DNA from: Anaerolineales bacterium UBA5195 | GTDB lineage: Bacteria; Chloroflexota; Anaerolineae; Anaerolineales; Villigracilaceae | DNA: 64,000 bases | Direction: 5' to 3' | NCBI GenBank assembly: GCA_002412925.1 | Contig: DHVZ01000037.1 | Coordinates: 38,879-102,878 of the forward strand | Shown here: one piece after another, positions 18,095 through 26,632 of the stretch | Numbering within the stretch: the first letter of the stretch is position 1 | Layout of the letters: every line of letters begins with the position of its first letter | Program-made: the position numbers and the translations under genes | The notes under the pieces: generated by a model | Told to the model about the DNA's origin: nothing | The model's input: only the letters and a program-made list of their open reading frames with translations | Databases searched by the model: none

Positions 18095-19071
18095 GCACAC
18101 ATCGCCAACGCATGGAAGCCTGCCTCGCAGGCAAGACGACCGACCGCCCCCCTGTAGCCCTCTGGAGGCACTTCCCGGTTGATGACCAGCGGCCCGAAAA
18201 GCTGGCCGCCGCCACCCTCCAATGGCAGAAAACCTATGACTGGGACTTTGTCAAAGTCACCCCGGCTTCGTCATTTTGCGTGCGGGACTGGGGCGCGGAA
18301 GATGAGTGGCGGGGCGACAGCGAAGGGACGCGCGCCTACACCAAACGGGTGGTTTTTTCGCTCGAGGACTGGGCCCAGTTATCCGTACTCGAAACTGACT
18401 CCCCGCAGCTGGCCGCCCAGTTAAAATGCCTGGCCCTGCTGCGAGGTGAACTCGGCCCCGATATCCCCCTGATCCAGACAGTTTTTTCTCCTCTCTCACA
18501 GGCCAAGAACCTGGCCGGCGGTGCGGACCTGCTGGCGCACCTGCGGATGCGTCCCGAATGGGTGGGGCGCGGACTGGAAATCATCCTGGAAAGCACGCGC
18601 CGTTTCATTCGCGCAGCCCGCGCCGCCGGGTTGATTGACGGGATTTTCTATGCTGTCCAGCATGCTCAGGCACACCTGCTGACCAAGGACGAATTCATCG
18701 AATTCGGGCGTTCGTATGATTTGCAGGTGCTCGAATCGGCGCGGATGTTGTGGCTGAATGTGCTGCACGCGCACGGCGAAAACATCTATTTCAACCATTT
18801 GGCTGATTACCCAACCCACGTGCTCAACTGGCATGACCGCGATACGCCGCCCTCGCTGGCTGAAGCCCTGCCGCGCACACGGACCGTGGTATGCGGCGGC
18901 CTGCGCCGCGAGACGATGGTCTATGGCAGCGCGGAAGAGGTGCGCGCTGAAGCCCTGGATGCCATCCAGCAGACCGGGGGGCAGAGGCTGGTGCTCGGCA
19001 CGGGTTGCGTTGTCCCGGTGATCGCCCCGCACGGCAACCTGCTGGCAGCCAGAATGAGCGTGGAAAAATGA
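18091..19071 (+). CDS. Uroporphyrinogen decarboxylase (URO-D) superfamily protein
   Basis: A 326-residue TIM-barrel protein of the URO-D superfamily. The N-terminal TTDRPPVALWRHFPVDDQ corresponds to the RPP-W substrate loop of HemE, but HemE's RQAGRY is missing, and the C-terminal GLRRETMVYGSAEEVRAEAL helix is typical of the wider family. Members include HemE and corrinoid/methyl-transfer proteins such as MtbA and CmuA. No zinc motif or corrinoid partner is obvious, so a true HemE role is doubtful. It starts with GTG inside the previous gene's stop and overlaps rsmD by four bases. Confidence 0.8.
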   Translation: MSTHRQRMEACLAGKTTDRPPVALWRHFPVDDQRPEKLAAATLQWQKTYDWDFVKVTPASSFCVRDWGAEDEWRGDSEGTRAYTKRVVFSLEDWAQLSVLETDSPQLAAQLKCLALLRGELGPDIPLIQTVFSPLSQAKNLAGGADLLAHLRMRPEWVGRGLEIILESTRRFIRAARAAGLIDGIFYAVQHAQAHLLTKDEFIEFGRSYDLQVLESARMLWLNVLHAHGENIYFNHLADYPTHVLNWHDRDTPPSLAEALPRTRTVVCGGLRRETMVYGSAEEVRAEALDAIQQTGGQRLVLGTGCVVPVIAPHGNLLAARMSVEK

Positions 19072-19625
19072 GCCTGCGCGTGATCGCCGGCTTGGCCAAG
19101 GGACGCAAGCTAAAAACCGTCCCGGGCGATACGACCCGCCCGGTGACCGATATGGTCAAGGAGGCGCTGTTCAATATCCTGGGCAGCGATGTGGTCGATT
19201 CGCACTGGTGGGATATTTTCGGGGGGACGGGAGCAATCGGGATCGAGGCTCTCAGCCGTGGGGCAGCTTATATCCGCTTCACAGATTTAAATCGCCTGCC
19301 GGTTGAAACCATTAAGGAAAACCTGGCAACCTGCGGCTTCAGTCAGCAGGCCGAAGTACGGCGCGGCGATGCTTTCGCAATGTTGAAGGGTATACCCGAG
19401 GCGCAATTCGAGTATCTCTATATCGCTCCGCCGCAATATAAGGAGATGTGGTCCGAGGCGCTCAAGCTGGTGGACGAAAACCCCGGCTGGCTGAGCGAGA
19501 CGGGCGAGGTGATCGTCCAAATCCACCCCCGCGAGTATAAGGAAATCGAATTAACGAACCTGCAACAGTTCGAGGAACGTAAATACGGCAGCACGCTGCT
19601 GGTGTTTTATGAAAAGATGGCCTGA
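19068..19625 (+). CDS. rsmD: 16S rRNA (guanine966-N2)-methyltransferase RsmD-like
   Basis: A 185-residue Rossmann methyltransferase. The RsmD start (LRVIAGLAKGRKLKTVP, then TRPVTDMVKEALFNIL) and the SAM motif DIFGGTGAIGIEALSRGA are clear. It would methylate G966 of 16S rRNA. The catalytic motif, normally DPPY, reads APPQ at residues 120-123. This may be a lineage variant or reduce activity. The ATG overlaps the upstream stop by four bases (ATGA), so I exclude 21 upstream residues. Confidence 0.88.
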   Translation: MSLRVIAGLAKGRKLKTVPGDTTRPVTDMVKEALFNILGSDVVDSHWWDIFGGTGAIGIEALSRGAAYIRFTDLNRLPVETIKENLATCGFSQQAEVRRGDAFAMLKGIPEAQFEYLYIAPPQYKEMWSEALKLVDENPGWLSETGEVIVQIHPREYKEIELTNLQQFEERKYGSTLLVFYEKMA

Positions 19626-19705
19626 AGCAGTCTCGCTTTCTCCTGACATCTGGTAATTTTTACAGAAGCAACCCGCCGCCTGATCGCGCCCAAAAAGAAT
19701 GCCAG

Positions 19706-21229
19706 ATGACCGTCTCTTGGAATCTCATGAGCAAAACAGCAACGCTGCCAAATCGTCTCGTCAGCCTCGCGCAGGCCATCCTGATCCTGGGGGCATCCAC
19801 CTACCTCCTTGTTTACCTGGTCATCTCCCTGGCAAGGATTTCATACCCCTTCGAGCTCGAATGGATGGAGGGCGGCTCCGTCATCCACGTCCAGCGCATC
19901 TTGGACGGCCAGCCCCTGTATATCCCGCCATCGCTTGATTTTATCCCGTACATTTATCCCCCTTTTTATTATCAGGTAAGCTCCTTGTTCGCCCGCTTCA
20001 CCGGGAACGGCTTCCTCCCCCTACGCCTGGTCTCGCTGCTGTCATCTCTCGGTTGTTTTGTTTTAATTTTCATGATTGTTCACAGACGAACAGCCTCGCC
20101 TTATGCTGCCTGCCTGGCAGTTTGCCTGTTCGCCGCAACCTTTCCTCTCTCGGGTTTCTGGCTCGACCTCGCCCGAGTCGATGCCCTTTTCCTGCTGCTG
20201 CTCCTGGCCAGTATATTTACCTTCGAATCGTCAGAATTCATTCTCTGTTCTTTTGTCTCACCACTGCTTTTATTTTTGTCCTATTTTACAAAACAGACTG
20301 CGTTAATGGTAGCCGTGTTTTTGTCAGTTGCGGCGTTCCTTGTCTTCAAACGGACCGCGCGATTCTGGTTCGCGCTTAATTTCAGCCTGCTCCTGGCAGG
20401 ATCCTTTCTCATCATGAATGCGCTGACAAATGGCTGGTACAAATATTATGTTTTTGACCTCCCAACCCAGCATGAAATCATCAGCGGGGCATTGGCCGCA
20501 GTTTGGACAGATGAGATTATCCAAAACCTTTGGATTGCCCTTTGTATTTGCATCGTTTCGTTTATAAACATTCGCGACACCTCAAGGTTAGAATCAGGCA
20601 GGCTCATTCAGGACCTCGCAATTTTGGGCAGCCTTCTTTTGGCGTCCTATCTTTCCCGGATTCATTCCGGGAGTTTCGATAACTCTCTCATGCCCGCCCA
20701 CGCAGGGATTGCGCTCTATTTTGGCATCGGCGCGGCCTCAGCTTTCAAAGCAACCAGCGAAAATTACCTGGTCAAATTCTTATTAATTTTAGCGTTTGCC
20801 TTCCAGTTCGTTGGTTTACGCTATTCACCCCAAGCTCAAATTCCCACACAAATCGATCGACAGCAGGGCGAAAGGCTCGAGCAGTTGATTTCGAGTTTCA
20901 AGGGTGAAGTCTATTTATCAGCCCACCCCTGGTATTTATCCAACGCGAACAAACCGACTCAAGCACAGGAAATGGCGATACTGGATATCATCCGCGCCTC
21001 TCAATCTGGGCAATTGGGCCATGCGCTCAGAACCGAGATGGACACCGCGATTGTCGAGGGAAGGTACGAGGCCTTTATCATCGACGCGCAAGATTTTATC
21101 CTGCGCGTTCCCAGTTTCGACACCCATTACCAACTTGCCGAATCCAACCTGGGTGGCGGCGCGTTCCATCCGGTCACCGGCTGGGACCGCTCACCCACTT
21201 ATCTATACGTGAAACGAAACAATCGATAA
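19706..21229 (+). CDS. Polytopic membrane protein, possible glycosyltransferase
   Basis: A 507-residue membrane protein with about ten to eleven hydrophobic helices. FELEWMEGGSVIHVQRILDG after the first helix, with its acidic pair, and PYIYPPFYY resemble the first loop of GT39-like lipid-linked sugar transferases. The last 130 residues are soluble. The DNA is more AT-rich than its neighbours, hinting at separate ancestry. The start is uncertain: an internal ATG eight codons in is also possible, and neither has a strong ribosome site. Confidence 0.7.
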   Translation: MTVSWNLMSKTATLPNRLVSLAQAILILGASTYLLVYLVISLARISYPFELEWMEGGSVIHVQRILDGQPLYIPPSLDFIPYIYPPFYYQVSSLFARFTGNGFLPLRLVSLLSSLGCFVLIFMIVHRRTASPYAACLAVCLFAATFPLSGFWLDLARVDALFLLLLLASIFTFESSEFILCSFVSPLLLFLSYFTKQTALMVAVFLSVAAFLVFKRTARFWFALNFSLLLAGSFLIMNALTNGWYKYYVFDLPTQHEIISGALAAVWTDEIIQNLWIALCICIVSFINIRDTSRLESGRLIQDLAILGSLLLASYLSRIHSGSFDNSLMPAHAGIALYFGIGAASAFKATSENYLVKFLLILAFAFQFVGLRYSPQAQIPTQIDRQQGERLEQLISSFKGEVYLSAHPWYLSNANKPTQAQEMAILDIIRASQSGQLGHALRTEMDTAIVEGRYEAFIIDAQDFILRVPSFDTHYQLAESNLGGGAFHPVTGWDRSPTYLYVKRNNR

Positions 21230-21280
21230 TATCCGGAGCCCGAAAACAAGCAGAAAATTCTTAATTTAACTGGAGATCAA

Positions 21281-21961
21281 ATGCTTTCGATATCAGCAAC
21301 CAACGAATGGCGAACTGCCCACCCTGGGGCTACTATCGGCCTGCTCGAAATTTCAAGGGTGGAGAATGCGCATCCCTCCCAAGCACTCAATCAGCACAAA
21401 CAGGAAGTGGAAGCCCACCTGAGAACCACCTACCAGGGATTCACCCGCCAGGATTTCCTATCACTGCCCGTGATGGCCGCCTATGAGCGCTACTACAAGC
21501 GTTTCGAGAAGACTTATCACGTGCAGCTTCAGGTCGAGTCGCTTGTACTGAAAGGGAAGAACCTGCCCGATGTCTCGCCCCTGGTCGATTCAAATTTCAT
21601 CGCTGAAGTGGAGACGCTAGTCCTGACTGCCGGGCATGATGTCTCCAAACTGCAAAGCCCTGTTTTGATGGACGTATCCCGGGAAGGAGACCAGATCACC
21701 CAGATGAATGGCACCACCCGGCCCATTCGCGCGGGTGACATGCTGATGAAAGATGCAAGTGGGATATGTTGTTCGATTATTTACGGGCAGGATAACCGCT
21801 CCCCAATTGGACCGGAAACATCCCATGTTCTCTATGTCGCTTACGCCCCAAGCGGGGTTCCCACTGAGGCAGTCGAAGCGCAACTACAGAAAATTGAAGA
21901 GAACCTCCGGCGCTTCTCTCCAGGAGCAATTCTGGAACAGCGGAACTTCTTGTCTGCTTAA
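21281..21961 (+). CDS. B3/B4 tRNA-binding domain protein
   Basis: A 226-residue protein resembling the B3/B4 domain of phenylalanyl-tRNA synthetase beta subunits, found alone in many bacteria. Visible landmarks are SLPVMAAYERYYKRFEKTYH, DSNFIAEVETLVLTAGHDVS and GDMLMKDASGICCSIIYGQD. Stand-alone forms are suspected of editing mischarged tRNA or amino-acid derivatives; this is not established. CTGGAG sits six bases before the ATG. A terminator follows, shared with the convergent GNAT gene. Confidence 0.85.
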   Translation: MLSISATNEWRTAHPGATIGLLEISRVENAHPSQALNQHKQEVEAHLRTTYQGFTRQDFLSLPVMAAYERYYKRFEKTYHVQLQVESLVLKGKNLPDVSPLVDSNFIAEVETLVLTAGHDVSKLQSPVLMDVSREGDQITQMNGTTRPIRAGDMLMKDASGICCSIIYGQDNRSPIGPETSHVLYVAYAPSGVPTEAVEAQLQKIEENLRRFSPGAILEQRNFLSA

Positions 21962-21983
21962 GTGCTTTCCCCAATAAAAAAGC

Positions 21984-22020
21984 TCCGGTGATTTTGTCCG
22001 CAAGGATTAAAACCACCGGG
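21984..22020. terminator. Bidirectional terminator between convergent genes
   Basis: Stem CCGGTG/CACCGG extended by TTTT/AAAA across one mismatch, followed on the plus strand by GGGGTTTTCGTTTT. It lies between the B3/B4 gene and the GNAT gene. Confidence 0.75.
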
Positions 22021-22029
22021 GTTTTCGTT

Positions 22030-22617
22030 TTATTTCGCCAGCAAGCCTTCCAGCCGCGTCTTGACCGCAGGCCATTCGCTATCCAGGATGCTGTAAAAGA
22101 CCGAATGACGGTAAACACCGCCCGCCAGGATCATGTGGTTTCTCAAAACACCCTCGCGCACTGCGCCCAGCCGCTCGATGGCCTTTTGCGAACGCTCGTT
22201 GCGCAGGTCGGTCTTGAGTTGCACACGGATAAAGCCCAAGACTTCAAAGGCATGCCGCAAAAGCAAATATTTTGTCTCGGTGTTGACCGGGGTGCGCTGG
22301 AATTCCTTCCCGTACCAGGTGCCGCCAATTTCCAGGCCGCAGTGCGCCGGGCGAATTTCCATGTAACGGGTTGCCCCGGCGATTTTGCCCGATTCAATGT
22401 GGACTACCGCGAAAGGCTGGTCTGTCCCGGCAGCTTTTCTCGACAAAATCTCGCGCACCCAATCGGCCATCTTTGCTTCGGAGGTCACCTCTCCATAAAG
22501 CATATAGCGCCAGATCGACGGGTCGCCACCGGCCAATGTCAGCCCGGGGATATGCGCTTCACTCAGGGGCTCCAGTCGAACATATTTGCCCACCAAAACG
22601 ACAGGTTCAACGATCAT
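22030..22617 (-). CDS. GNAT family N-acetyltransferase (RimJ/RimL type)
   Basis: A 195-residue acetyltransferase: LVGKYVRLEPLSEAHIPGL at the start, GGTWYGKEFQRTPVNTETKY in the CoA-binding region and RNERSQKAIERLGAVREGVL at the end, as in RimL-like enzymes that acetylate proteins or amino acids. The start is well determined: AGGAG sits six bases before the ATG. An upstream extension of 53 residues would lie wholly inside murE. It overlaps the murE 3' end by 11 bases, so it depends on the murE transcript. Confidence 0.87.
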   Translation of the reverse strand: MIVEPVVLVGKYVRLEPLSEAHIPGLTLAGGDPSIWRYMLYGEVTSEAKMADWVREILSRKAAGTDQPFAVVHIESGKIAGATRYMEIRPAHCGLEIGGTWYGKEFQRTPVNTETKYLLLRHAFEVLGFIRVQLKTDLRNERSQKAIERLGAVREGVLRNHMILAGGVYRHSVFYSILDSEWPAVKTRLEGLLAK

Positions 22618-24172
22618 TTTTCTCCTGTGTGGGCAGGTACGGCATCTGCGGCCCATCCAACCCCAATAATTCAGATAGCGCGGTGCGCAGGGCAATCCGG
22701 TCGTCCCAGGCATATTCCTGTGTGCCAAAACACATCGACTGCTCATGCCCTTTTCCACAGCAAATAACCAGGTCACCGGATTTCGCCATTTTGACTGCCA
22801 GGCGGATGGCTGCGCCCCGATCCTGCACCCGCCAAAATGTTTTCTCCTCCACCGCGCCTTTGCTGCGCGCCCCGGCAGACATCTCCTCTAGAATTTCATC
22901 CAGCGATTCTGTGCGCGGGTCCTCCGCTGTCAGCAGACTGACATCGGCCAATTCCGCCGAGACCTCGGCCATCATCCGTCGTTTTTCTTTGTCCCGCAGT
23001 CCCGCCGAGCCAAAGACCGCAATCACCCGCCCGGCGGTCAGCGGGCGGGCGGCTTCCAGCGCCACTTTGAGCGCGTTGGGCGTGTGCGCAAAATCGACGA
23101 TGGCAGTGAAATCCTGTCCCAGGTCAATGCGCTCCATGCGGCCAGGCACGCCGGGCAGGCTGGCGATCCCCTCCGCGGCCACCTGGGGGTCAATCCCCAG
23201 GCCAACGACCGCCGCGGTCAGCGCAGCGAGACAATTCGAGACGTTGAACGCCCCCATCAGCGGGGAATGGACTTCCACGCAGAAATCGTCACCAGAGGCC
23301 GTAAAACGGATCCCGTCCGGGTTGTAGGAGATATCCACGGCGCGGACATTGGAATCTGGAGACTGCCCATAACAGGCTTGACGCACCTTGGTCACATCTG
23401 CCAAATACGGGTAGGATTGGTCATCGCGATTGAGCACACCCAGATAGCGATTGCCGCGCACCTTGGGCAGCGTTTCCGCCAGACTGGTAAACAGTCGCGC
23501 CTTGGCTGCCCGGTAATTTTCGTAGGAGCCGTGATAATCGAGATGCTCGTGCGTGACGTTAGTGATCACACCAATATCGAACTCGCAAGCATCCACACGG
23601 TACTGCGCCCAACCATGCGAAGTGGTTTCCAAGACAACATGCGTCAGCCCGGCCTCGACCATCCGCGCGAGGTAACGTTGGACATCGGGCGCGTCGGGCG
23701 TGGTGACGTGGAAACCTGTATCCAACACTTCACTGCCAATCAAAGCATTGACGGTGGAAATCATGCCGGTTTTGAGTCCCGCCGCCAGCAAAATCTGGTA
23801 GAGCAGGTTGCTGGTGGTGGTTTTCCCATCAGTGCCGGTGACGCCAATCATGGTCAACTTACGCGCCGGGTAGCCATAAAACCCCGCCGCGAGGTGGGCC
23901 AAAGACTGACGGGAATTTTCGACGCGCAGATAGGGAACTGACAATCCTGGCAACGGCTGCTCGCCAACCACTGCCGCCGCGCCCCTGGCGATGGCATCCG
24001 GGATGTATTTATGTCCATCCGCCGAGCCGCCGCTCATGGCTACAAAAAGCGCTCCGGGCCGCACCTGGCGCGAGTCAGCAGTAACGAAGCTAATTTGCGG
24101 GTCAGAACCAAACTCCCCTGTGGAAACGAAGGGAAACTCAAAGAAAATCTGGGAGATGGGAACCATTTTCAT
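22607..24172 (-). CDS. murE: UDP-MurNAc-dipeptide ligase MurE
   Basis: Cytoplasmic Mur ligase adding the third (diamino) residue of the peptidoglycan stem; 521 residues. It has the MurE N-terminal domain (TADSRQVRPGALFVAMSG), the ATP loop GVTGTDGKTTTSNLL, TSHGWAQYRVDACEFDIGVI with the central HEHLDYHGSYENY, and a C-terminal GSAGLRDKEKR. The specificity loop, DNPR in diaminopimelate enzymes, reads EDPR. No ribosome site precedes the ATG. A perfect GGTAGA-A-TCTACC palindrome lies one base upstream of it, overlapping a possible TAGATT -10. It is separated from the atp genes by a strong terminator. Confidence 0.93.
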   Translation of the reverse strand: MKMVPISQIFFEFPFVSTGEFGSDPQISFVTADSRQVRPGALFVAMSGGSADGHKYIPDAIARGAAAVVGEQPLPGLSVPYLRVENSRQSLAHLAAGFYGYPARKLTMIGVTGTDGKTTTSNLLYQILLAAGLKTGMISTVNALIGSEVLDTGFHVTTPDAPDVQRYLARMVEAGLTHVVLETTSHGWAQYRVDACEFDIGVITNVTHEHLDYHGSYENYRAAKARLFTSLAETLPKVRGNRYLGVLNRDDQSYPYLADVTKVRQACYGQSPDSNVRAVDISYNPDGIRFTASGDDFCVEVHSPLMGAFNVSNCLAALTAAVVGLGIDPQVAAEGIASLPGVPGRMERIDLGQDFTAIVDFAHTPNALKVALEAARPLTAGRVIAVFGSAGLRDKEKRRMMAEVSAELADVSLLTAEDPRTESLDEILEEMSAGARSKGAVEEKTFWRVQDRGAAIRLAVKMAKSGDLVICCGKGHEQSMCFGTQEYAWDDRIALRTALSELLGLDGPQMPYLPTQEKNDR

Positions 24173-24173
24173 G

Positions 24174-24186
24174 GGTAGAATCTACC
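24174..24186. promoter_or_regulatory. 13-bp palindrome at the murE start
   Basis: GGTAGA-A-TCTACC, perfect in both arms, one base upstream of the murE ATG. It overlaps the only plausible -10 (TAGATT on the minus strand), as an operator would. Confidence 0.45.
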
Positions 24187-24194
24187 ATAAAAAC

Positions 24195-24231
24195 AAAACC
24201 CTGACAGGCTAATTCGACCTGTCAGGGTTTT
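24195..24231 (-). terminator. Intrinsic terminator of the atp F0 operon
   Basis: A perfect 14-bp stem AAAACCCTGACAGG / CCTGTCAGGGTTTT with a 9-base loop, followed on the minus strand by GTTTTT. Confidence 0.88.
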
Positions 24232-24247
24232 GCGCTTGTTGAGTGAA

Positions 24248-24982
24248 TTAGCGCAAGTTCGCGCGCAGGCCTTCAAGCTTGCCAGAAACAGAGCCATCCA
24301 GAACTTTGTCTCCGACTTTGATAACCAGTCCGCCAAGAATGGCAGGGTCAACACGGAAGGTGACTGCCTGGGCGCCAGTCTTCGCCAGGATATCCTTCTT
24401 GACGGTTTCCTGTTCGCCCTGGGTCAAAGGCAGGGCGCTGGTAATTTCAGCAGCCGTCCCAGTCAGCTTGGCATCTTCCATCGTCACAATCTTGCCCGAT
24501 TTGACTCCGGAGAAAAATTCGTCAATCAAAGCATGTTGGCGCTTCTCATCCAGGGCATCACCCAGGAGCTTCTGGGTGGCCGAAATGGACAATGCAGCCA
24601 CCTGACCACGCAAATCGCCCAGGATGCGATTGCGCTCTTCTTCGACACCCGCTAAAGCCTTTGCGTGGGCCTTGTCAGCTTCGGCCTGCGCAGCTGCCAG
24701 CACATCTTTTCCAGCCGCTTCGGCGCGTTCGGTCGCTTCGCGGACAACCTGGCTGGCCTTGGACTGCGCTTCCGCCACAATTTTTTCGGCTTCCTTTTCG
24801 GCATTGGCGCGCGCTTCGGCGGCGACGCGGGCATCTTCGAGGCCATCGGCAATCGTTTTGCGCCGCTTGGCCAGCATATTGACCATCGGCTGATAGACCC
24901 AGGCGTTCAACGTCAGGAAGACAATGGTGAACGCCAGAATTTGTACAATCAAGAGACCGAGATTAATTCCCAGCTTTTCCAA
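24248..24982 (-). CDS. atpF: ATP synthase b subunit fused to the C-terminal part of delta
   Basis: A 244-residue protein. Residues 1-165 are a standard F0 b subunit: membrane helix LGLLIVQILAFTIVFLTLNA, then a long Ala/Glu/Lys coiled coil forming the peripheral stalk. Residues about 166-244 (LPLTQGEQETVKKDILAKTG, then VDPAILGGLVIKVGDKVLDG and SVSGKLEGLR) match the C-terminal domain of the delta subunit (OSCP). The N-terminal helical bundle of delta, which binds alpha, is absent. This differs from the full b-delta fusion of mycobacteria. It is last in the atpI-B-E-F cluster and no F1 genes follow. Confidence 0.9.
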   Translation of the reverse strand: MEKLGINLGLLIVQILAFTIVFLTLNAWVYQPMVNMLAKRRKTIADGLEDARVAAEARANAEKEAEKIVAEAQSKASQVVREATERAEAAGKDVLAAAQAEADKAHAKALAGVEEERNRILGDLRGQVAALSISATQKLLGDALDEKRQHALIDEFFSGVKSGKIVTMEDAKLTGTAAEITSALPLTQGEQETVKKDILAKTGAQAVTFRVDPAILGGLVIKVGDKVLDGSVSGKLEGLRANLR

Positions 24983-25004
24983 GGTAACCTCCCAATCTCA
25001 ATGC

Positions 25005-25244
25005 TTACACAACTTTGAAGAGCATCAGGAACGCAATCACGAGACAATAAATCGCGATGGCTTCCGAAAAGGCGATGCCCAGAATCATGTTCGTCAGCAG
25101 GTTACCATATGTATCAGGGTTGCGAGCCATGCCTTCGAGAGCGCCCTGCACGCTAAGACCAATCCCAATCCCAGCGCCGGCCGCGCCGATCATGGCAAGA
25201 CCTGCACCGACATACCGACCCAAAAGAACAATACTTTCTTCCAT
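25005..25244 (-). CDS. atpE: ATP synthase c subunit
   Basis: A 79-residue hairpin of two membrane helices, the proteolipid ring monomer. The polar loop is ARNPD; the ion-binding carboxylate is the Glu in GIAFSEAIAIY. The residues of the sodium-binding set are absent: Ile stands where the first-helix Gln would be, and Ala follows the Glu instead of Ser/Thr. Proton coupling is therefore likely. GGAGG lies about nine bases before the ATG giving MEESIVLL, so I exclude a ten-residue extension. Confidence 0.93.
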   Translation of the reverse strand: MEESIVLLGRYVGAGLAMIGAAGAGIGIGLSVQGALEGMARNPDTYGNLLTNMILGIAFSEAIAIYCLVIAFLMLFKVV

Positions 25245-25298
25245 AATTCTCCAACCTCCTGTAATTTTTAGCAAAAGCGAATCAAAAATTCCGATGGC

Positions 25299-26288
25299 TT
25301 ATCCAGCGTGCTCTGCTTCGTGCCCATGACCCTGGGTAGCCTGGGCCATGAAGACCATGGTCAACATGCCAAATACAAAAGCCTGGATGACACCCACAAA
25401 CAATTCGAACATCATGATCATCGCGGGCAGGATGGTAATCTTGCCCAGCAGACCCGCCACAATAGCGACCAGCACCACCCCGGCAAACATATTGCCAAAA
25501 AGACGGAAGGCAAATGAAAGGATCTTCGAAAGCTCCGAGATGAGTTCCAGCAGGCCAACCAGAAAGTCCATCGCCCCGAAGAAGGGAGTCTTGAACATCG
25601 TGCGGGTATTAAAGAACTTGCTCAAATACCCAATTCCCTGCGCGCGGAATCCGACCACCTGGATCATAACAACAGCGATCAAGGCCAGCGAAGCAGTAAA
25701 GTTCAGGTCGACAGAAATCCCGCGGAAGAACGGGGCCAGGATGTAGCCGTCATGCGCCACTTTCACAGGGAGAATGCTATACCAATGGCCAAAGAGAAGC
25801 TGCAATTCATATCCTTCAGCATGGGCATGATGGAAGACGCCAATCGACTCAAACCCGGGGATGAGCTTAAGCAGGTTGGCGAACAAGACGTAGATCATGA
25901 TGGTGGCGAACCAGGGGAAAATCATAGGCGCATACTTGGCTCCCGCCGAACCTTCAGTCAGGTTGTAGAGCATTTCAAGCAGCGCTTCCATGATGCCACC
26001 CACGCCGCGCGGGACCAGGTCGGTTTTCAAGCTTTGCTTCATCGAGCGGTTAGTGAAGTAAGCCAGGATCACCAGCAGGACAATGGTCAATGCAAGCGTC
26101 GGGAGGGTGTTCACTAAATAAAAATCACCGATGACCGGCAAGGTGAACAAGGGGTGCTCAATGAGTTTCTCGGGGGCGACCGAAATCTCGGGCTGCACAG
26201 GCACAAGTATTCCGCCGACAACAAAGCCCAGAATCATCAACACCAAGACTACCCAACGCCGCCAGGGGGTTCGTTTTTTATTTTCCAA
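25299..26288 (-). CDS. atpB: ATP synthase a subunit
   Basis: F0 a subunit forming the ion half-channels, 329 residues with six to seven hydrophobic helices. The essential arginine is in LSFAFRLFGNMFAG; the last helix ends in FGMLTMVFMAQA. It is longer than the E. coli subunit (271), mainly through an N-terminal extension and a loop. The start is TTG (LENKKRTP decoded as Met), preceded by AGGAG at six bases. It overlaps the atpI gene by 11 bases. Confidence 0.93.
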   Translation of the reverse strand: MENKKRTPWRRWVVLVLMILGFVVGGILVPVQPEISVAPEKLIEHPLFTLPVIGDFYLVNTLPTLALTIVLLVILAYFTNRSMKQSLKTDLVPRGVGGIMEALLEMLYNLTEGSAGAKYAPMIFPWFATIMIYVLFANLLKLIPGFESIGVFHHAHAEGYELQLLFGHWYSILPVKVAHDGYILAPFFRGISVDLNFTASLALIAVVMIQVVGFRAQGIGYLSKFFNTRTMFKTPFFGAMDFLVGLLELISELSKILSFAFRLFGNMFAGVVLVAIVAGLLGKITILPAMIMMFELFVGVIQAFVFGMLTMVFMAQATQGHGHEAEHAG

Positions 26289-26580
26289 GCCCGTCTCCTA
26301 AAGCAGAGTTTTCATTACTGTTTGATTTGGATTCTGATTGAAGTTTCATGCGCGCAAGGGTCCTGCGCGAAATAAAAAGCATGAGCAAAACCGAGACAGG
26401 AATTCCCGCAATCAAAAGAGCCAGAGTAAAAAACGGTTTCGTCCCAAATGTTTTGTCAAGCCATAGCCCGCCAAACACGGAGGCAAGCACAATCGCTATC
26501 GTCAAACACCCAACCTGTCCAATCAACACGATCAGGAGTGTGTTGAGAATATTACGAGGGTTATTATCCGATTGCTCCAT
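26278..26580 (-). CDS. atpI: ATP synthase protein I / AtpZ-like membrane protein
   Basis: A 100-residue protein with two membrane helices (LIVLIGQVGCLTIAIVLASV and FFTLALLIAGIPVSVLLMLF), separated by GGLWLDKTFGTKP, the usual AtpZ/AtpI arrangement. Such proteins help c-ring assembly or Mg/Ca transport. It is the first gene of the F0 operon. It lacks a ribosome site; a perfect-consensus promoter ends eight bases before the ATG, so the mRNA may be leaderless. It overlaps atpB by 11 bases. Confidence 0.82.
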   Translation of the reverse strand: MEQSDNNPRNILNTLLIVLIGQVGCLTIAIVLASVFGGLWLDKTFGTKPFFTLALLIAGIPVSVLLMLFISRRTLARMKLQSESKSNSNENSALGDGLGK

Positions 26581-26588
26581 GTTATGCG

Positions 26589-26617
26589 ATTATAACAACA
26601 AAAAAAAGTGATGTCAA
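26589..26617 (-). promoter_or_regulatory. Consensus promoter of the atp F0 operon
   Basis: On the minus strand TTGACA, a 17-base spacer containing a T8 run, and TATAAT: a perfect sigma-70-type promoter. Eight bases separate the -10 from the atpI ATG, so the transcript has almost no leader. Confidence 0.85.
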
Positions 26618-26632
26618 CGAAGCAGCTATATC

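Noticed and set aside
14009..19071. A photosynthesis or bacteriochlorophyll locus (BchI-like and UroD-like genes)
   Set aside because: No chelatase D/H, BchM, reaction-centre or other pigment genes; both proteins belong to broader families.
22371..23941. Long plus-strand frames opposite murE
   Set aside because: MurE motifs on the minus strand are unambiguous; the plus-strand frames show only Arg/Ser/Pro-rich sequence.
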